From Chloroflexota bacterium (GTDB lineage Bacteria > Chloroflexota > Chloroflexia > Thermomicrobiales > UBA6265): a DNA stretch of 17,344 bases. Positions 15,357 to 17,344 of this stretch are shown one piece after another. Both the position numbers and the translations under genes were made by a program. The stretch is taken from positions 1 through 17,344 of the forward strand of contig JAEWEG010000003.1 in assembly GCA_023389575.1 (NCBI GenBank), given 5' to 3'. The stretch's first letter is position 1; every line of letters starts with the position of its first letter. The notes under the pieces were generated by a model, which was not told the origin of the DNA, made no database searches, and worked only from the letters and a program-made list of their open reading frames with translations.

Positions 15357-15363
15357 TCCTCCT
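15357..15363 (-). promoter_or_regulatory. Strong ribosome binding site of the exported peptide gene
   Basis: AGGAGGA on the minus strand, eight bases before the ATG at 15348. It selects the 52-residue product over the longer in-frame reading that starts at 15408. Confidence 0.8.
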
Positions 15364-15383
15364 GCGGTCCTTGCGAATCGATC

Positions 15384-15399
15384 GTCTCACCCTTGAGAC
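15384..15399 (-). other. Small hairpin in the peptide gene leader
   Basis: GTCTCA and TGAGAC form a 6-bp stem with a 4-base loop, about 20 bases upstream of the ribosome site. A purine-rich tract on the minus strand (15415-15445) lies further upstream. It may be an operator or an mRNA-stabilising element; no clear promoter boxes could be placed nearby. Confidence 0.35.
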
Positions 15400-15570
15400 T
15401 GGTTGCATCTTAGGAAACGCTTCTTCCCTTTTTCTTCCCTCCTCGAAACCGCCACCCCATACAGTGTTTTTCGCGTCTTCCCGGACAGCGTGTTCCGGTA
15501 TGGACCTGTCTCGAATCGATGGTGACGGGTGGCGGTAAGCCGGATTCCATCAGATACTGCGATCTCACTC

Positions 15571-15627
15571 GTCATGTCGAGCGGAGCGAGACATCCATGC
15601 GCGAAGCGCGTCGACCGTCAGGTCGAC
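15571..15627 (+). repeat. Left three-hairpin extragenic element
   Basis: Three hairpins in a row: ATGTC/GACAT (15574-15578 with 15590-15594), GCGC-GAA-GCGC (15599-15609), and GTCGACC/GGTCGAC with loop GTCA (15610-15627). Bases 15593-15609 recur as an exact inverted copy at 16016-16032. In protein frame it reads as the low-value text ARHPCAKRVDRQVDPEF, so it is easily mistaken for a gene's N-terminus. Confidence 0.75.
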
Positions 15628-15678
15628 CCTGAGTTCAACATTCAGCGCGTTCAAGCACCGACCAAGGAAGGACGTTCC

Positions 15679-15978
15679 ATGTGCACCGCATACGTCTACA
15701 TTCTGGGTAGCCAGGGTGGCACGCTCTACATCGGCGTCACCAACAATCTGGAGCGGCGGATGTGGGAGCACCGGAATCATGTCAACGAGGGATTTACGAA
15801 GAAGTACAAGGTGACGAAACTCCTCTACATGGAAGAGTACGAGCGGATGGATGATGCCATTGCCCGTGAGAAGCACCTCAAGGGGTGGTCGAGGGAGAAG
15901 AAGCTAACGCTGGTTCGAGAGCGCAATCCGCGTTGGAACGACTTGGCCTGGAACTGGTTCTCCGACGAAGGGACGTGA
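15679..15978 (+). CDS. GIY-YIG nuclease family protein
   Basis: A 99-residue stand-alone GIY-YIG domain protein of the UPF0213/YhbQ-like group. The GIY strand reads YVYIL (5-9), the YIG strand LYIGVTNNLERR (16-27) with the conserved Arg26/Arg27 and His31, and the catalytic glutamate is Glu64 in AIAREKHLKGW. The C-terminal pattern RNPRWNDLAWNW is the usual end of this small family. The fold hydrolyses DNA phosphodiesters in characterised GIY-YIG enzymes, but the job of these single-domain bacterial members is not established. AGGAAGGA at 15665-15672 sits six bases before the ATG. The same frame is open upstream through the hairpin element, which is not coding. The gene lies wholly between two mirror-image hairpin elements. 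Confidence 0.92.
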   Translation: MCTAYVYILGSQGGTLYIGVTNNLERRMWEHRNHVNEGFTKKYKVTKLLYMEEYERMDDAIAREKHLKGWSREKKLTLVRERNPRWNDLAWNWFSDEGT

Positions 15979-16000
15979 GGAAACCATGGCGGGAAGGGGT

Positions 16001-16054
16001 CCGGCTGAGCCGGATGCGCTTCGCGCATGGATCCTGAACGAAGTGAAGGATGAC
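16001..16054 (-). repeat. Right three-hairpin extragenic element (inverted copy)
   Basis: Hairpins in mirror order to the left element: CCGGC-TGA-GCCGG (16001-16013), GCGCTTCGCGC (16016-16026), and ATCCT/AGGAT (16031-16035 with 16047-16051), ending in ATGAC. Bases 16016-16032 are the exact reverse complement of 15593-15609. In frame it reads AWILNEVKDD, a phrase that would be wrongly added to the dehydrogenase if the upstream ATG at 15986 were used. Confidence 0.75.
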
Positions 16055-16058
16055 GAGA

Positions 16059-16065
16059 AAAGGAG
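16059..16065 (+). promoter_or_regulatory. Ribosome binding site deciding the dehydrogenase start
   Basis: AAAGGAG is one base before ATG 16067 but seven bases before ATG 16073, so 16073 is preferred. Confidence 0.7.
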
Positions 16066-16072
16066 CATGACC

Positions 16073-17143
16073 ATGACCACCACCTATCGCATCGCCGTCA
16101 TTCCCGGAGACGGCATCGGGAACGAAGTCGTCCCGGAGGGCCTGCGCGTGCTGGAACGGCTGGCGGAGACGTCCAGCGGACGGATCGCCTTCGAGTTCGA
16201 GTCGTTTCCCTGGGGCTGCGAGTACTACCTGAAAACCGGCGGGATGATGGACGGGGACGGCCTGGCCAGGCTGGAGTCGTTCGATGCCATCTACTTCGGG
16301 GCGGTGGGTTGGCCGGGTGTGCCCGATCACGTCAGCCTGTGGGGGCTTCGGCTGGCGATCTGCCAGGGGTTCGACCAGTACGCCTGCATCCGGCCGGTGC
16401 AACTGTTGCCAGGCATCGAAAGCCCGTTGCGGAACGCGACCGAGGCATCCATGGACTGGGTGGTGGTGCGCGAAAACTCCGAGGGCGAGTATGCCGGTAT
16501 CGGCGGACGGAACCTGGCGAGCCGGGGAAGCGGCGCCGAAGTCGCCACCCAGACCGCGTTGTTCACCGAGCAGGGCTGCGAGCGGATCATCCGGTACGCC
16601 TTCGACCTTGCCCGAAGCCGAACCCGCAAGAAAGTGACCAGCGTTACCAAGAGCAACGCCCAGCAGTACGCGATGACGCTGTGGGACGACGTGTTCGCGC
16701 GAGTGTCAGCGGACTATCCGGACGTGGAGACGGAGCAGTGGCTGGTGGACGCGATGGCGGCGCGGTTCGTGCTGCGGCCGGATACGCTCGATGTGGTGGT
16801 GGCATCGAACCTGTTCGGCGACATCCTTTCCGATCTCGGGAGCGCGCTGGCCGGGAGCATGGGCATCGCGGCCAGCGCGAACATCGATCCCGAGCGGCGC
16901 AAGCCGAGCATGTTCGAACCGGTGCATGGCTCCGCGCCGGACATCGCCGGTCAGGGCATCGCCAATCCGATCGCCGCGATCTGGACCGTGGCGCTGATGC
17001 TCGACCACCTGGGCCTGGCCGATGAAGCGGCTGCCGTGATGAACGCTATCCGGGCGACGACGGGTTCAGGCGTGCTGACGCCTGACCTTGGAGGCACTGC
17101 CACGACCCGCGACGTCGCCGACGCGGTTCTGACACACCTGTGA
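16073..17143 (+). CDS. dmlA: Tartrate dehydrogenase / D-malate dehydrogenase (decarboxylating)
   Basis: NAD- and divalent-metal-dependent beta-decarboxylating dehydrogenase of the isocitrate/isopropylmalate superfamily, 356 residues. The tartrate/D-malate subgroup is marked by YFGAVGWPGVPDHVSLWGLR (74-93), then ICQGFDQYACIRPVQLLPG. General features: IPGDGIGNEV at the N-terminus, RENSEGEYAG (Tyr140), SVTKSNA (Lys193), VDAMAARFV (Asp226), ASNLFGDILSDLG (Asp250, Asp254) and EPVHGSAPDIAG for NAD binding. It oxidises D-malate to pyruvate and CO2 and can act on tartrate. TtuC of Agrobacterium is the tartrate-named relative, so either name may apply. Only 18 bases separate the right hairpin element from the start; no promoter is evident there, so transcription may come through the GIY-YIG gene. 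Confidence 0.92.
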   Translation: MTTTYRIAVIPGDGIGNEVVPEGLRVLERLAETSSGRIAFEFESFPWGCEYYLKTGGMMDGDGLARLESFDAIYFGAVGWPGVPDHVSLWGLRLAICQGFDQYACIRPVQLLPGIESPLRNATEASMDWVVVRENSEGEYAGIGGRNLASRGSGAEVATQTALFTEQGCERIIRYAFDLARSRTRKKVTSVTKSNAQQYAMTLWDDVFARVSADYPDVETEQWLVDAMAARFVLRPDTLDVVVASNLFGDILSDLGSALAGSMGIAASANIDPERRKPSMFEPVHGSAPDIAGQGIANPIAAIWTVALMLDHLGLADEAAAVMNAIRATTGSGVLTPDLGGTATTRDVADAVLTHL

Positions 17144-17180
17144 TTCGGGGGCCGCTCGTACGCATGAGATATCTGGTAGC

Positions 17181-17199
17181 GGCGAAGTTCATCTTCGCC
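17181..17199. other. Hairpin downstream of the dehydrogenase
   Basis: GGCGAAG and CTTCGCC form a perfect 7-bp stem with loop TTCAT. No T run follows, so it is a weak terminator at best; it could also be another dispersed hairpin repeat. Confidence 0.4.
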
Positions 17200-17272
17200 C
17201 AGTAGTGAAGGCGCGCACCTCGTGGTTGGCACCTGCGTTGATCGTGCGACCTGGTAGAGCATGGAGATCCTG

Positions 17273-17344
17273 ATGAGCGGAGATGAGCGGACGAGCCGGA
17301 GCGGGACCTTCTTTGGCGAGGAAGGGGTCGCGGGGTTCCAGCAC
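17273..17344 (+). CDS. Start of an unidentified gene (3' end outside the window)
   Basis: An ATG with GGAG about nine bases upstream opens 24 codons that run off the right edge. The visible residues contain SGTFFGEEGVAGFQH. A segment of this kind (FGEEG followed by a hydrophobic strand) occurs at the front of ThiF/E1-like adenylating enzymes, but too little is visible to assign a family. It lies 129 bases after the dehydrogenase stop. Confidence 0.4.
   Translation, partial: MSGDERTSRSGTFFGEEGVAGFQH

Larger units (their letters stand above)
15571..16054. mobile_element. Candidate repeat-flanked GIY-YIG unit, 484 bp
   Basis: A GIY-YIG nuclease gene is bracketed by two inverted elements. Reading inward from each edge, each has the same order of parts: GTCAT, a 17-base arm, the shared 17-base block ATCCATGCGCGAAGCGC, then a further hairpin. 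The outer 39-base parts have equal length and share 22 positions in two blocks (5 and 17). This symmetry suggests a discrete unit that arose by duplication or transposition. No target-site duplication could be defined with certainty. Confidence 0.45.

Noticed and set aside
17066..17085. Perfect 8-bp stem TCAGGCGT/ACGCCTGA with a 4-base loop
   Set aside because: It encodes the conserved SGVLTPDL segment of the dehydrogenase, so the palindrome is best explained by coding constraint in GC-rich DNA.
1..17344. CRISPR arrays, rRNA, prophage or IS transposase genes
   Set aside because: No regularly spaced repeats, rRNA motifs, integrases or transposase-like proteins were found on either strand.

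Overview
The window looks like chromosomal DNA from a high-GC bacterium. My best guess is a member of the Chloroflexota near Thermomicrobiales/Sphaerobacter. The reasons are the very large SARP-type regulator with an NB-ARC ATPase, the use of GTG and TTG starts with strong purine-rich ribosome sites, a Tat-exported peptide-type binding protein, and short extragenic hairpin repeats. An actinobacterium cannot be excluded; no rRNA or marker gene is present to settle it.

Layout. Bases 1-2275 (+) hold the end of a sugar ABC transporter operon: two MalF/MalG-type permeases followed by a small HAD hydrolase. Bases 2332-6096 (+) are a second transport operon of the Dpp/Opp type. It has a good sigma70 promoter with a GntR-like palindrome just upstream, a family 5 binding protein with a twin-arginine signal, a GNRA-loop hairpin, and two permeases joined by an ATGA overlap. 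Neither system has an ATPase gene in view. A DUF1801 gene (6193-6537) and a strong terminator close the rightward block.

Bases 6627-9714 run leftward: a TrmH/SpoU-type rRNA methyltransferase carrying an 18-bp in-frame tandem duplication, a 628-base gap with no convincing gene, and a multispanning GT-C glycosyltransferase resembling the MptA/B mannosyltransferases. Divergent from it, 9940-11877 (+) encodes two tandem acetyl-xylan-esterase-like alpha/beta hydrolases. The first has an intact Ser-Asp-His triad. The second has Asp where the Ser nucleophile should be.

Convergent with these, 11889-15047 (-) encodes a 1052-residue regulator (winged helix, BTAD, NB-ARC, TPR). Just upstream of it on the same strand is a 52-residue exported peptide gene (15190-15348) whose predicted mature product is about 20 residues with two cysteines. 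A hairpin and an inverted-repeat promoter region separate the two. At 15571-16054 a GIY-YIG nuclease gene is bracketed by two mirror-image, three-hairpin elements that share 17 bp exactly; this looks like a compact 484-bp repeat unit. The window ends with a tartrate/D-malate dehydrogenase gene and the first 24 codons of an unidentified gene.

The transporters, the esterase-like hydrolases and the tartrate/malate dehydrogenase fit a heterotroph using plant-derived or organic-acid substrates, but that link is inference. The items most worth follow-up are the Ser-to-Asp hydrolase paralogue, the exported cysteine peptide beside the SARP regulator, and the hairpin-flanked GIY-YIG unit.
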